In this document: one piece after another, positions 7,696-15,354 of the stretch
How positions within the stretch are numbered: position 1 is the first letter of the stretch
Layout: each line of letters opens with the position of its first letter
Origin: CAZTZL01 sp964617625
GTDB lineage: Bacteria; Zhuqueibacterota; QNDG01; DSAB01
Direction: 5' to 3'
Assembly: GCA_964617625.1 (NCBI GenBank)
Contig: CAZTZL010000049.1
Span: 1-21,478 of the forward strand
DNA: 21,478 nucleotides
Translations under genes and position numbers: made by a program
The notes under the pieces: model-generated
Told to the model about the DNA's origin: nothing
Seen by the model: the letters and a program-made list of their open reading frames with translations, nothing else
Database searches by the model: none

Positions 7696-9006
7696 ATGAA
7701 TCCAAGACGCATACTCATCATGGGAGCTGCGGGAAGAGATTTTCATAATTTTAATGTCTGTTTCAGAGACAACAAGGAAGTTGAAGTTCTTGCATTTACA
7801 GCGACCCAGATCCCCAATATCGAAGGAAGGATTTATCCGGCCGAGCTGTCCGGGAAGCGCTATCCCGAAGGAATACCGATTTATCCGGAAGATCAATTAC
7901 ATTCCCTGATCCGGGAAAAACGGATCGATGAGGTCGTTTTTGCTTACAGCGATATCTCTCACGAATATGTGATGCACCGTGCATCCGAAGTCATGAGCGC
8001 AGGCGCCGATTTTAAATTGATGGGACCCCATTCCACACTGATCGAATCGAAGGTGCCCGTCATCGCTGTATGTGCGGTCCGTACCGGCTGCGGAAAAAGC
8101 CAGACCACAAGACGTGTCGGCCAGATACTCAGGGAAAAAGGAAAACGTGTGGTGGCCGTGCGCCATCCCATGCCCTACGGGGATTTGGCCAGACAAAAAG
8201 TGCAGCGATTTGAAAAATATGCCGATCTCGAACTTCATCAATGTACGATTGAAGAACGTGAGGAATACGAACCGCATCTCGATATGGGTATCACCGTTTA
8301 TGCGGGCATCGATTACCAGGCAATCCTGCGGCAGGCAGAAAAGGAAGCGGACATCATACTGTGGGACGGCGGCAACAATGACATGCCGTTTTTCAAGCCC
8401 GATCTTCTTATTGTGGTTGTCGATCCCCATCGGCCGGGACACGAACTCGGCTATTTCCCCGGAGAAGTTAATTTCAGAATGGCCGATGTGATTGTGGTGA
8501 ATAAAATCGAAACAGCGAAAAAGGAAAATATCGACCTGGTTAAAAGAAATATCCGGGAAACCAATCCGAAAGCAGTCGTTATCGATGCAGCCTCCCCTTT
8601 GACGGTAAGTCATCCCGAGCAAATTCTAAATAAACGGGCTCTCGTGGTCGAAGACGGCCCCACATTGACGCACGGCGGGATGAAATTTGGAGCGGGCTAT
8701 ATCGCTGCGCAGAAAAATGGAGCCTCGGAAATCGTGGATCCCCGTCCGTGGGTAAAGGGATCGATCGCCAAAACATTCATTAAATATCCAGAGATCGGTA
8801 CGCTTCTTCCGGCGATGGGATATGATGAAGCCCAGATTCACGATCTGGAAGAAACAATCAACGCGGTGGACTGCGATGTCGTGGTGATCGGAACACCCAT
8901 CGATCTATCCAAAATCATGAAAATCGACAAGCCGGCCGTCCGCGTTCAATACCATCTTGAAGAAATTGGAGAACCGACTCTAAAAGATGTCCTTAAATCG
9001 TTCTAA
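7696..9006 (+). CDS. P-loop GTPase-like protein, COG2403 / cyclic 2,3-diphosphoglycerate synthetase-like
   Basis: The 436-residue cytoplasmic protein starts with a Rossmann-like region ('RILIMGAAGRDFHNFN') of about 115 residues. A P-loop follows, 'VCAVRTGCGKSQTTRRV' with GCGKS at 131-135, then 'ILWDGGNNDMPFFKPDLL', and an NKxD-like guanine-type motif NKIE at 269-272. This matches the group annotated as predicted GTPase COG2403, which is related to archaeal cyclic 2,3-diphosphoglycerate synthetase. The true reaction in bacteria is not established as far as I know. The start has a strong AGGGAG site 5 nt upstream. The last 20 bp overlap the carbamate kinase gene, so the two are probably translationally coupled and act in one process. 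Confidence 0.85.
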   Translation: MNPRRILIMGAAGRDFHNFNVCFRDNKEVEVLAFTATQIPNIEGRIYPAELSGKRYPEGIPIYPEDQLHSLIREKRIDEVVFAYSDISHEYVMHRASEVMSAGADFKLMGPHSTLIESKVPVIAVCAVRTGCGKSQTTRRVGQILREKGKRVVAVRHPMPYGDLARQKVQRFEKYADLELHQCTIEEREEYEPHLDMGITVYAGIDYQAILRQAEKEADIILWDGGNNDMPFFKPDLLIVVVDPHRPGHELGYFPGEVNFRMADVIVVNKIETAKKENIDLVKRNIRETNPKAVVIDAASPLTVSHPEQILNKRALVVEDGPTLTHGGMKFGAGYIAAQKNGASEIVDPRPWVKGSIAKTFIKYPEIGTLLPAMGYDEAQIHDLEETINAVDCDVVVIGTPIDLSKIMKIDKPAVRVQYHLEEIGEPTLKDVLKSF

Positions 9007-9955
9007 ATTAACCAAGCCGGTTGTGGTAGCCATTGGCGGAAATGCCATCACGCGGGAATTCGAGGAAGGAAACATCACCCAGCAGTTCGCCAACACACGG
9101 CGAAGCCTGACAGGTGTGGCCGAAATGATATCCGAAGGGCACCGTTTGGTTCTGACGCACGGGAACGGGCCGCAGATAGGCAATTCCCTCATCCGTGTGG
9201 AAGCCTCGCGCCACCTGGTCCCTCCGATTCCTCTTGGTGTTCTGGTAGCGGATACCGAAGGGGGTATGGGGTACATGATCGAGCAGTCCCTGCAGAACAT
9301 GCTGCACCGGCGTAAAATTAAAGGGAAGACGGCTACCATTCTCACTCAGGTTATTGTGGATAGAAATGATCCTTCGATTTCAAATCCAACCAAATTTGTG
9401 GGGCCCTTTTATACCAAAAATGAGGCGGATAAAATTCACAGGGAAAGGGGATGGATTCTCAAGGAGGACGCAGGAAGAGGATGGCGCAGGGTAGTCCCGT
9501 CTCCCCATCCTCTCGAAATTGTTGAAAAAGAATTTATTTGTGAACTGATCGAACATGATGTGGTGGTTATTGCCTGCGGCGGCGGCGGAATCCCTGTCTA
9601 CGTAGAGGAGGACGGCACCTACGAAGGCGTGGATGGTGTTATCGACAAGGATCTTGCAGCCGCAGTTTTGGGGAGGGACATACAGGCACATCAATTGATC
9701 ATTTTAACGTCTGTGGATCGGGTAGCGATCCATTTCGGAACGAAGCAACAGGTTGATCTGGACCGGCTCTCTGTTTCAGAAGCCAAAATCCATCTTGCTC
9801 AGGGGGAGTTCCCCGCCGGCAGTATGGGGCCAAAGATCGAAGCGGCCATCCAGTTTTTAGAACAGGGAGGGCAGGAAGTATTGATTACTTCTGTGGAAAA
9901 AATGACGGAAGGACGTCACGGTATCACGGGAACCCGAATCCTTCCAGACAAATAA
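8987..9955 (+). CDS. arcC: Carbamate kinase
   Basis: Transfers phosphate between carbamoyl phosphate and ADP, giving ATP, CO2 and ammonia in fermentative routes. The 322 residues fit the family (about 310). Diagnostic segments are 'VVAIGGNAI', 'LVLTHGNGPQIGN', 'WRRVVPSPHPLEIVE', 'VVIACGGGGIPVY', 'DGVIDKDLAA', 'ILTSVD' and 'GSMGPKIEAAIQFLE'. The gene overlaps the preceding GTPase-like gene by 20 bp and ndk follows 14 bp later. No arginine deiminase or ornithine carbamoyltransferase is present here, so the source of the carbamoyl phosphate is not shown by this window. Confidence 0.96.
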   Translation: MSLNRSKLTKPVVVAIGGNAITREFEEGNITQQFANTRRSLTGVAEMISEGHRLVLTHGNGPQIGNSLIRVEASRHLVPPIPLGVLVADTEGGMGYMIEQSLQNMLHRRKIKGKTATILTQVIVDRNDPSISNPTKFVGPFYTKNEADKIHRERGWILKEDAGRGWRRVVPSPHPLEIVEKEFICELIEHDVVVIACGGGGIPVYVEEDGTYEGVDGVIDKDLAAAVLGRDIQAHQLIILTSVDRVAIHFGTKQQVDLDRLSVSEAKIHLAQGEFPAGSMGPKIEAAIQFLEQGGQEVLITSVEKMTEGRHGITGTRILPDK

Positions 9956-9969
9956 AACGGAGATCATTT

Positions 9970-10371
9970 ATGTTGGAACGAACACTGCTTATCATCAAAC
10001 CGGACGCTATTGAAAAGAATCTTGAGAATGAAATTATCAGAAGAATTGAGGCTAATGGATATTGCATCGTGGCTAAAAAGAAGCTGCATCTGACCAGACA
10101 GAAAGCCGAATCATTTTATGAGGTTCATCAGAATCAATACTTCTTTGAGAAGCTGATCAACTATATTACATCCGGGCCCTGTATCCCAGCTGTTGTTGAG
10201 GGAGAGGATGTGATTAAGGGATTACGTAAATTGATAGGCGCAACAGATCCCAAAAATGCGGCCGCTGGAACCATCCGAAAGGATTTTGCCGAAGACGGCA
10301 CCCGGAATGCAGTTCACGGTTCCGACGGACCGGAAACGGCTGCCCGGGAAATTGCTTTTTTCTTTGATTAA
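9970..10371 (+). CDS. ndk: Nucleoside diphosphate kinase
   Basis: Balances the NTP pools by moving the gamma phosphate through a phospho-histidine. The 133 residues include the N-terminal 'ERTLLIIKPDAI', 'FYEVHQNQYFFEKLINYI' and 'SGPCIPAVVEGEDVI', and end with the active-site signature 'NAVHGSDGPETAAREIAFFF'. The catalytic His is residue 116. Length is slightly below the common 140 or so but the fold elements are all present. A GGAG site precedes the ATG, and the gene follows carbamate kinase by 14 bp. The operon therefore joins two phosphotransfer enzymes with a nucleotide-binding protein. Confidence 0.97.
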   Translation: MLERTLLIIKPDAIEKNLENEIIRRIEANGYCIVAKKKLHLTRQKAESFYEVHQNQYFFEKLINYITSGPCIPAVVEGEDVIKGLRKLIGATDPKNAAAGTIRKDFAEDGTRNAVHGSDGPETAAREIAFFFD

Positions 10372-10445
10372 AAAAATCTATTTGATCCCGTGCGTAATAT
10401 TTAATCATGATTTTCTTTAAAAAATAAGATCGAGGAGAACCCATT

Positions 10446-12701
10446 TTGACGATTCGAAAAGAAGATGCCCTTCGGTACCACAGTCAGGATCGACCCGGCA
10501 AACTCGAGGTCGTACCGACCAAACCCTGCCTCACCCAGAGGGACCTTTCTCTTGCATACACACCCGGTGTAGCCCAACCTTGTCTGGAAATCCAAAAAAC
10601 ACCTTCGGATGCATTTCTTTATACGAACAGGGGGAATCTGGTGGCTGTCATTTCCAATGGCACCGCTGTTCTCGGACTGGGTGACATCGGGCCTCTCGCC
10701 GGAAAACCGGTTATGGAAGGAAAAGGCGTTCTGTTCAAACGGTTTGCGGACATTGACGTTTTCGATATAGAAATTGATACCAAGGACCCGGATAAAGTCA
10801 TTGAAATTGTAAAAAGCCTCGAACCGACATTTGGAGGAATCAATCTCGAAGATATCAAAGCGCCCGAATGTTTTTACATCGAGGAAACTCTGAAAAGGGA
10901 AATGTCCATCCCCGTTTTTCACGACGATCAGCACGGTACCGCCATCATCAGCGGAGCCGGTTTGATCAACGCTTGTGAATTGACAAAAAAAGAGATCTCG
11001 AAAGCGAGAATGGTTGTTGCGGGCGCCGGCGCTGCAGGAATTGCCTGTACAAAAATGTTTGTCCAACTGGGTGTGGATATTAACAATATTATTATGCTGG
11101 ACACCAAGGGCGTCATTTACAAGGGTCGAAAAGAGGGTATGAATCCGTACAAGGAATTATTTGCCACTGCTGAAAAGTGCCGGACACTGCAACAGGCTAT
11201 CGAAGGAGCAGAAATATTCATTGGGCTTTCCAAGCCGGACATCCTGACTGAAAAGATGCTGAAGAAAATGGGGCCCAATCCGATCATCTTCGCGATGGCT
11301 AATCCGGATCCGGAAGTCAAACCCGATTTTGCACGAGGCATCCGCCCCGATGCAATCGTTGCCACAGGGCGTAGCGATTATTCGAATCAGGTGAACAATG
11401 TTCTGGGATTTCCTTTTATTTTCCGCGGTGCTCTTGACGTCCGTGCCACAACCATTAACGAAGAGATGAAAATAGCGGCGTGCCAGGCGCTGGCCGGTTT
11501 GGCCAAAGAAGATGTGCCTGATTCTGTGATTCAGGCTTACGGCGGCCAATATTTTAAATTCGGACCGGATTATATCATTCCGAAACCGCTGGATCCTCGC
11601 ATTCTTATCTGGGAAGCTTCTGCAATTGCCCGAGCCGCAATGGATTCCGGTGTCGCACAGATCAAAGTGGACATCGACACGTACAAGCAGCAGCTCGAAA
11701 ACCGTCTGGGCAGAAGCTACCAAGTCGTACGCTCGGTTTTAAACAAAGCCAGGACGTCGCCAAAACGCATTGTTTATCCCGAAGGTGACAACGAAAAGGT
11801 ATTACGCGCTGTTCAGATTATCGTTGATGACAATATCGCCGAGGTCATTCTTCTGGGAAATGAAAAAGAGATCCTGGAAAAAGTGAAAACATTGAATCTG
11901 GACCTCGGAAAAACAAAGATCATCAATCCTCTCGATTCGGACCGATTTAAAAAATATTGCGAAGAATACTATCGTCTCCGCCAGAGACACGGTGTGACTC
12001 TGTCTGATGCGGAAAAGTTAATACGGCAGCCTCATTTCTTCGGTACGATGATGGTGCATCTTGGAGATGCCGATGGCTTCCTGGGAGTCAGTGAACACTA
12101 CCACGAGGAAATGCTTCCAGCCAGACAGATCTTCCATACGGAAACTGAAGAAAATGGTCTGGTAGCCGCGCTCTATATTTTGATTTTCAAGAAAAAAGTC
12201 TATTTTTTGGCAGACACGCATGGTATTATTGATCCGACAGCCGAGGAATTGGCCTCCATTGCCATCCACAGCGCCAAGATAGCCCGGCTATTCGATCTCG
12301 AGCCGCGTATTGCCATGCTCTCCTTTTCCAACTTCGGGAGCATCGACCATCCCGTAACACGAAAAGTCCGCCGCGCCGTCGAAATAGTCCGCAAGAAAAA
12401 ACCCGACCTCATGATTGACGGGGAAATGCAGGGCGATGCAGCAGTGATACCGGAAATCATCGAGGAAATATTTCCATTCAGCACGCTCAGGGGCGGTGCC
12501 AATGTCCTGATCTTTCCGGAACTGCAATCCGCCAACATCACAATGAATCTGCTGAAGCGTCTGGGAGGCGCAGAATCCATCGGACCCATCGCCATCGGTC
12601 TGACCAGTCCTGTTCACGTAATTCGTAAAACAGCAACTGTCGAGGAAATTGTCCGGTTAACGGGTATTGCTGTTGTCGATGCCCAGAAGTGGTTGATGTA
12701 A
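10446..12701 (+). CDS. maeB: NADP-dependent malic enzyme with phosphotransacetylase-like C-terminal domain (MaeB type)
   Basis: Oxidatively decarboxylates malate to pyruvate, supplying NADPH and pyruvate. The 751 residues match MaeB (about 760 in E. coli). The malic N-domain has 'LAYTPGVAQPCLEI' and 'INLEDIKAPECF' and a metal/substrate segment 'FHDDQHGTA' (H159-A166). The NAD(P)-binding domain has GAGAAG at 193-198. A phosphotransacetylase-like domain runs from about 430 to the end ('RIVYPEGDNEKVLRA', 'GTMMVHLGDADGFLGV', 'DGEMQGDAAV'). In known MaeB proteins this tail is regulatory and responds to acetyl-CoA. I choose the TTG at 10446 because GAGGAG at 10432-10437 is 8 nt upstream and the protein then begins exactly where the family does. 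Confidence 0.96.
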   Translation: MTIRKEDALRYHSQDRPGKLEVVPTKPCLTQRDLSLAYTPGVAQPCLEIQKTPSDAFLYTNRGNLVAVISNGTAVLGLGDIGPLAGKPVMEGKGVLFKRFADIDVFDIEIDTKDPDKVIEIVKSLEPTFGGINLEDIKAPECFYIEETLKREMSIPVFHDDQHGTAIISGAGLINACELTKKEISKARMVVAGAGAAGIACTKMFVQLGVDINNIIMLDTKGVIYKGRKEGMNPYKELFATAEKCRTLQQAIEGAEIFIGLSKPDILTEKMLKKMGPNPIIFAMANPDPEVKPDFARGIRPDAIVATGRSDYSNQVNNVLGFPFIFRGALDVRATTINEEMKIAACQALAGLAKEDVPDSVIQAYGGQYFKFGPDYIIPKPLDPRILIWEASAIARAAMDSGVAQIKVDIDTYKQQLENRLGRSYQVVRSVLNKARTSPKRIVYPEGDNEKVLRAVQIIVDDNIAEVILLGNEKEILEKVKTLNLDLGKTKIINPLDSDRFKKYCEEYYRLRQRHGVTLSDAEKLIRQPHFFGTMMVHLGDADGFLGVSEHYHEEMLPARQIFHTETEENGLVAALYILIFKKKVYFLADTHGIIDPTAEELASIAIHSAKIARLFDLEPRIAMLSFSNFGSIDHPVTRKVRRAVEIVRKKKPDLMIDGEMQGDAAVIPEIIEEIFPFSTLRGGANVLIFPELQSANITMNLLKRLGGAESIGPIAIGLTSPVHVIRKTATVEEIVRLTGIAVVDAQKWLM

Positions 12702-12763
12702 GATGATTCCAAAAATAAAATCTTTTTTGGTAAAATAATAATATCTTATTTTATTAGATCAGA

Positions 12764-12836
12764 GTCGGGATAGAATCCCAACTTACGAACGTACCTTTTA
12801 TAGAGGTATTTTAAAAAAGATGTGCTAAATCCCGAC
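12764..12836. repeat. Inverted repeat GTCGGGAT / ATCCCGAC between convergent genes
   Basis: An 8-bp perfect inverted repeat (12764-12771 and 12829-12836) encloses 57 bp with a smaller hairpin (TACCT...AGGTA near 12791-12809). The left arm can alternatively pair locally as GGGAT-AGA-ATCCC (12767-12779). It lies in the 173-bp gap between the ends of maeB and the MEMO gene, so it may take part in bidirectional 3'-end formation. A weak A/T-rich hairpin, CCAAAAA...TTTTTGG (12709-12730), directly follows the maeB stop. Neither is a textbook terminator. Confidence 0.45.
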
Positions 12837-12874
12837 ATGCCTCATTTGAGTCTGTGTGTACAGGTATTGGAAAT

Positions 12875-14212
12875 TTACTTTAGAGACTTCTCATCCAGTA
12901 TCTGTGAACTGTAGATATAAATATCCGCGCCGGTTTTCCAGGCATCACGTGGCAGTCCTGCTTTTTCCATACAGCAGTGTTCCAGAAATTCAGTTTTATT
13001 CCAGCCNNNNNNNNNNNNNNNNNNNNNNNNNNNNNNNNNNNNNNNNNNNNNNNNNNNNNNNNNNNNNNNNNNNNNNNNNNNNNNNNNNNNNNNNNNNNNN
13101 NNNNNNACAAAAACACCCCGTTTGTACAACAGATTTTTTTCGTCTGCAGAGATTTTGGAGACCGGCTTCCGGTCCAGAACCTGAAGGATGCTTTCTCTCG
13201 CAATTTGGAACAGTTTATTCTTCTCCTCATCAGTGAATTTAATTTCGTCCAAAGTGGCATCTCCTATTTTATCACTCTTATTTTGTTTCCTGTAGAACAC
13301 CGCTGCACCATAACCCACTACCCGCTGACGTTCCCCGGAAACATCTCCGGAATTCGCATAGGGCAGCATTTCCACATCTTTTGCACCCAACTCCTTGGAA
13401 ACAAGCATTACGGTAACCAGCGCCTGCATACCGCAAAGCGTACAGTCCAGACCAGGTATATTCTCTTTTAAAAGGGTATGGCTCAAATTCCACACTGATT
13501 TCGGATCAAATTTATCGACTGCATTTAATGTTTTCGCATCCACCGAATAGGCATCCTGATAACTCGGATAATGAGACATGTCCGAACTTGCAATCAGCAG
13601 CACTTTTCTCCCGCCGACACTCTCGGCAACCGCTTTCGCGATTTCCTGGCAGCCATCATAGGAAAGCTGACCCACGACAATAGGTACGATCGGAACATTC
13701 GGCAGAACGGTCTGAACAAATGGAAGCTGGACTTCCACAGAATGTTCGTACTGGTGAACTTGAGGTACATTTGATATCAATGGGGAGGCAGCCATGATCT
13801 TACGGGCCAGAACAGTATCCACCTTCACATCACCCAGAGGCGTTCTGTACGCATCCCAGATTCCGACCGATGCCCCTTCAAGATACATCGTGTGATTGGC
13901 CCCGAAAATAATCACAGCGTTCACATCAAGATCGCGGAGAGGGCGATACGCATTCGCCGCGATTTGTCCGCTGAATTGATAACCGGCATGAGGAACCCAA
14001 ATACCGATGGGTCTCCCCGAGATTTGCACATTTTCAGCACTGGACAAAAATTGATCGACTATCTCACTGAGTTCTTTCTGTGATCCCGGATAAAATTGTC
14101 CCGCCCTGGCGGGCGGACGCACTTTCCCTGCTCTTGCTTCCTGCTGCCGGCAGACCGGAAACAGATAACATAAAAACAGGCAAAGAATAATGATTGTCGT
14201 TTTTTGTTTCAT
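12875..14212 (-). CDS. MEMO-AMMECR1 fusion (AmmeMemoRadiSam system proteins B and A), interrupted by assembly gap
   Basis: Residues 1-28 look like an export signal ('TTIIILCLFLCYLFPVC'; the Cys at 21 lacks a proper lipobox). The MEMO domain spans about 31-308, starting 'VRPPARAGQFYPG'. The metal-site residues known from MEMO proteins are all present: H75 ('WVPHAGY'), H107 ('FGANHTMY'), D211 and H214 ('SSDMSHYP') and C260 ('CTLCGM'). An AMMECR1 domain follows from about 322 ('FTDEEKNKLFQIARESIL', 'KRGVF'), is cut by 100 Ns, and resumes with 'GWNKTEFLEHCCMEKAGLP'. The start at 14212 is chosen for its AGGGAG site; the frame stays open to 14440 but would overlap the radical SAM gene. MEMO is related to extradiol dioxygenases and binds copper or iron; the bacterial reaction is unknown. 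Confidence 0.9.
   Translation of the reverse strand: MKQKTTIIILCLFLCYLFPVCRQQEARAGKVRPPARAGQFYPGSQKELSEIVDQFLSSAENVQISGRPIGIWVPHAGYQFSGQIAANAYRPLRDLDVNAVIIFGANHTMYLEGASVGIWDAYRTPLGDVKVDTVLARKIMAASPLISNVPQVHQYEHSVEVQLPFVQTVLPNVPIVPIVVGQLSYDGCQEIAKAVAESVGGRKVLLIASSDMSHYPSYQDAYSVDAKTLNAVDKFDPKSVWNLSHTLLKENIPGLDCTLCGMQALVTVMLVSKELGAKDVEMLPYANSGDVSGERQRVVGYGAAVFYRKQNKSDKIGDATLDEIKFTDEEKNKLFQIARESILQVLDRKPVSKISADEKNLLYKRGVFXXXXXXXXXXXXXXXXXXXXXXXXXXXXXXXXXXGWNKTEFLEHCCMEKAGLPRDAWKTGADIYIYSSQILDEKSLK
13007..13106. other. Assembly gap (100 Ns) inside the AMMECR1 domain
   Basis: Exactly 100 Ns, the usual placeholder for a gap of unknown size. The frame stays open through it only because 100 Ns happen to preserve the phase. 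In AMMECR1 proteins roughly 100 residues normally separate the 'GVF' strand from the 'GW..EEFL' segment, while this gap leaves room for about 34. The real missing piece is therefore probably near 300 bp. Confidence 0.95.
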
Positions 14213-14228
14213 TCGGGATTCTCCCTTT

Positions 14229-15341
14229 TTACCATACACCGGCAATGGAATGGCCGCAGTAACCGCATTTTCCGCTTTGGATGTGATTTTCAAGTACCTG
14301 ATAACCCATCCGCCGGATAATCGCTTTTTTACAATTCGGACAGAACGTATTCTCTCCATCGTGACCCGGTACATTCCCCATGTACACATAATGCAGTCCG
14401 CAAGCCATTGCCGTATTTCTCGCATTTTCAAGCGTGGCAACCGGTGTCGGGGGAAGGTTCTTTAATTTGTAATTTGGATAGAACCGTGAAAAATGGAGGG
14501 GCACATCCGGTCCAAGTTCCCTCATTATCCATTTTGACATTTCGCCAATTTTCTCCATGTCATCATTGAGAGTGGGAACCATCAGATAGACAATCTCCGT
14601 CCAGACGCCCCGGCTTTTCAACGTGACCAGCGTATCCAGTACCGGTGCCAAACGCCCGCCGACCACATCCTGATAGTATTTTTCCGTAAACGCTTTCAGA
14701 TCGACCTTGTAGCCGTCAACGACCTGACAGAGATCCGTCAAAGGAGTTTTATTGATAAATCCGTTCGAGATAATGACACTCCGCACATCCCTGAGTTTTC
14801 CTGCCGCGGCGATATCATAAATATATTCCGCAAAAACCGTGGGCTCATTGTAGGTAAACGCAACGGAACGGCAGTCCCACTTTTTTGCATTATCGATGAT
14901 TTCTTGTGGTGTAAACGGATAAGAGGGCAGTTCTTCCGGTTTTCTCTGGGCGAGTTCCCAGTTCTGACAAAATTTACAGTCTACGTTACAGCCGGCAGTC
15001 GCGATGGAAAAAGCTATGCTTTGCGGTAGAAAATGAAAGAAGGGCTTTTTTTCAATGGGATCGTTGTGGTAGGTTGCTACCCGGCCGTATACGAGAGTAT
15101 AATAAATTCCATCCCGGTTGGCCCTTACATCGCAATGACCCCGGTCTTCGGGAGAAACGACGCATTGCCATGGACAGAGTTCGCACCGGACTTTTTTATC
15201 GGACAACTTGCTGTAATATCGAGCTTCTTTCCAGTATAGTTTTTCCTGTTTGCCAGAAGCGGTTATTGCGGACATTCCTGCAACCAGCGTGGACGCCTCG
15301 GTTAAAAATCGCCGTCTTGTCAGGATTTCTTCGCCGCTCAT
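14229..15341 (-). CDS. AmmeMemoRadiSam-type radical SAM enzyme with Tat-like signal
   Basis: The 370-residue protein has the radical SAM cluster motif C118-x3-C122-x2-C125 ('AGCNVDCKFCQNW'). An N-terminal Cys motif (C53, C56, C60, C70) resembles PflX-like and AmmeMemoRadiSam enzymes. A C-terminal rubredoxin-like zinc ribbon has C334/C337 and C359/C362. The first 30 residues contain 'TRRRFLTEAS' followed by a mildly hydrophobic stretch, which reads as a twin-arginine signal. That is surprising for an enzyme class that normally needs cytoplasmic reductants. The start has AAAGGA about 9-10 nt upstream. It sits 16 nt before the MEMO-AMMECR1 start and 13 nt after the nitroreductase end. Family is firm; reaction and location are open. 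Confidence 0.93.
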   Translation of the reverse strand: MSGEEILTRRRFLTEASTLVAGMSAITASGKQEKLYWKEARYYSKLSDKKVRCELCPWQCVVSPEDRGHCDVRANRDGIYYTLVYGRVATYHNDPIEKKPFFHFLPQSIAFSIATAGCNVDCKFCQNWELAQRKPEELPSYPFTPQEIIDNAKKWDCRSVAFTYNEPTVFAEYIYDIAAAGKLRDVRSVIISNGFINKTPLTDLCQVVDGYKVDLKAFTEKYYQDVVGGRLAPVLDTLVTLKSRGVWTEIVYLMVPTLNDDMEKIGEMSKWIMRELGPDVPLHFSRFYPNYKLKNLPPTPVATLENARNTAMACGLHYVYMGNVPGHDGENTFCPNCKKAIIRRMGYQVLENHIQSGKCGYCGHSIAGVW

Positions 15342-15354
15342 ATCTCACTTTCCT

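Noticed and set aside
6147..8622. Long minus-strand open frames opposite the aldehyde dehydrogenase and GTPase-like genes (up to about 240 codons)
   Set aside because: They lie wholly opposite strongly conserved genes and their Cys/His/Phe-rich translations match no recognisable protein.
14213..14440. Upstream extension of the MEMO reading frame by 76 residues
   Set aside because: It overlaps the end of the radical SAM gene, reads as non-family sequence, and the ATG at 14212 has its own ribosome binding site and begins a clean signal peptide.
12902..14465. Plus-strand open frames across the N gap and radical SAM region
   Set aside because: They are artefacts of translating through Ns and of the antisense strand of conserved genes.
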